Shown here in pieces: positions 45,004-45,201 of a stretch of DNA of 45,201 nt. The stretch spans positions 1 through 45,201 of the forward strand of contig JALNYT010000014.1 of the NCBI GenBank assembly GCA_023229685.1. The letters run 5' to 3'. Position 1 is the stretch's first letter, and each line of letters starts with the position of its first letter. A program made the position numbers and the translations under genes. The notes beneath the pieces were generated by a model. It did not search any database, was not told the origin of the DNA, and saw only the letters and a program-made list of their open reading frames with translations. Origin of the DNA: Sulfuritalea sp. (GTDB lineage: Bacteria; Pseudomonadota; Gammaproteobacteria; Burkholderiales; Rhodocyclaceae).

Positions 45004-45012
45004 AGCATGTTA
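45003..45012. promoter_or_regulatory. Start-associated palindrome, one-mismatch copy
   Basis: TAGCATGTTA (plus). On the minus strand GGAG-TAAC-ATG-CTA-TGA: a two-codon frame whose stop overlaps the ATGA start of the first gene. Confidence 0.6.
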
Positions 45013-45074
45013 CTCCATTCGATAGCGGAAGCCGTCCGCAAGCGGTTGAGCATGGCGCCCATGCAAACCCGCGC
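45004..45074. other. Non-coding divergent region, right side
   Basis: It joins base 1 in the circle. Contains inverted repeats GCATGG-N3-CCATGC (45050-45064) and CCGC-AA-GCGG (45036-45045). No sigma-70 promoter is evident on the minus strand. Confidence 0.5.
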
Positions 45075-45201
45075 AGAGCACGGGCTTGGGTTGGCGTCAA
45101 GCGCGGTAGGTCCGGCGCTTGCGGTAGGTAACAAACACCGCACCGCAATTGCTGTAAATGGTTTGGCAGTAGTCCGCACGACGGGATTGACGCAAGGTGG
45201 A
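45075..45201. repeat. Terminal direct repeat, right copy
   Basis: Exact copy of 1-127; see the left copy. The unique genome is 45074 bp. Confidence 0.95.

Noticed and set aside
1..45201. CRISPR array, IS element, integrase or attachment site
   Set aside because: No regularly spaced repeat-spacer blocks, transposase, recombinase or core-site duplication were seen; the mobile genes visible are HNH-type only.

Overview
The window reads as one complete genome of a lytic, short-tailed (podovirus-like) double-stranded DNA phage of a Gram-negative bacterium. It appears to be a circular assembly: bases 1-127 repeat exactly as 45075-45201, so the unique length is 45074 bp. The morphology comes from a T7-type head-tail gene set: large terminase, portal, scaffold, capsid, two tail tubular proteins and three internal virion proteins. 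Integrase, repressor and partition genes are not visible, so lysogeny is not supported. A phage RNA polymerase is also absent. Instead there are near-consensus sigma-70 promoters (TTGACA-17-TATACT type), so the phage probably depends on host RNA polymerase throughout.

Layout: two convergent arms start from a divergent non-coding region spanning the circular junction (45004-45074 plus 1-1128). That region holds 20-bp repeats, inverted repeats, an island of about 80% GC, a strong rightward promoter (692-720) and a tRNA-like fold (1040-1109). The rightward arm (1129-25800, + strand) encodes small virion proteins, a fibre-like protein, lysis proteins, terminase, portal, scaffold, capsid, three paralogous appendage-like proteins, tail tubes, internal virion proteins, a T4-type lysozyme and a tailspike, and ends in an HNH endonuclease gene. 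The leftward arm (45003-25827, - strand) begins with about 7 kb of very small, tightly packed accessory genes. These are followed by primase-helicase, a nucleotide-pool enzyme, family A DNA polymerase, single-strand binding protein, 5'-3' exonuclease, a ClpP-like protease, HNH and metallophosphoesterase genes, and endonuclease VII.

The genes work as two programmes. The leftward arm replicates and processes DNA and probably handles the host takeover; it has internal promoters before primase-helicase and SSB. The rightward arm builds the particle and lyses the cell. Almost all neighbours overlap by ATGA, GTGA, TAATG or TGATG, so translational coupling is the rule.

The most unusual signal is a 10-bp perfect palindrome, TAACATGTTA. 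It occurs six times exactly and three more times with one mismatch, only in the leftward arm. Its centre supplies the ATG of a gene or tiny leader ORF in eight of the nine copies, and it often fuses the previous gene's stop (TAA) to the next start. It resembles a start-associated regulatory site or a gene-cassette boundary and I do not recognise it from any described phage.
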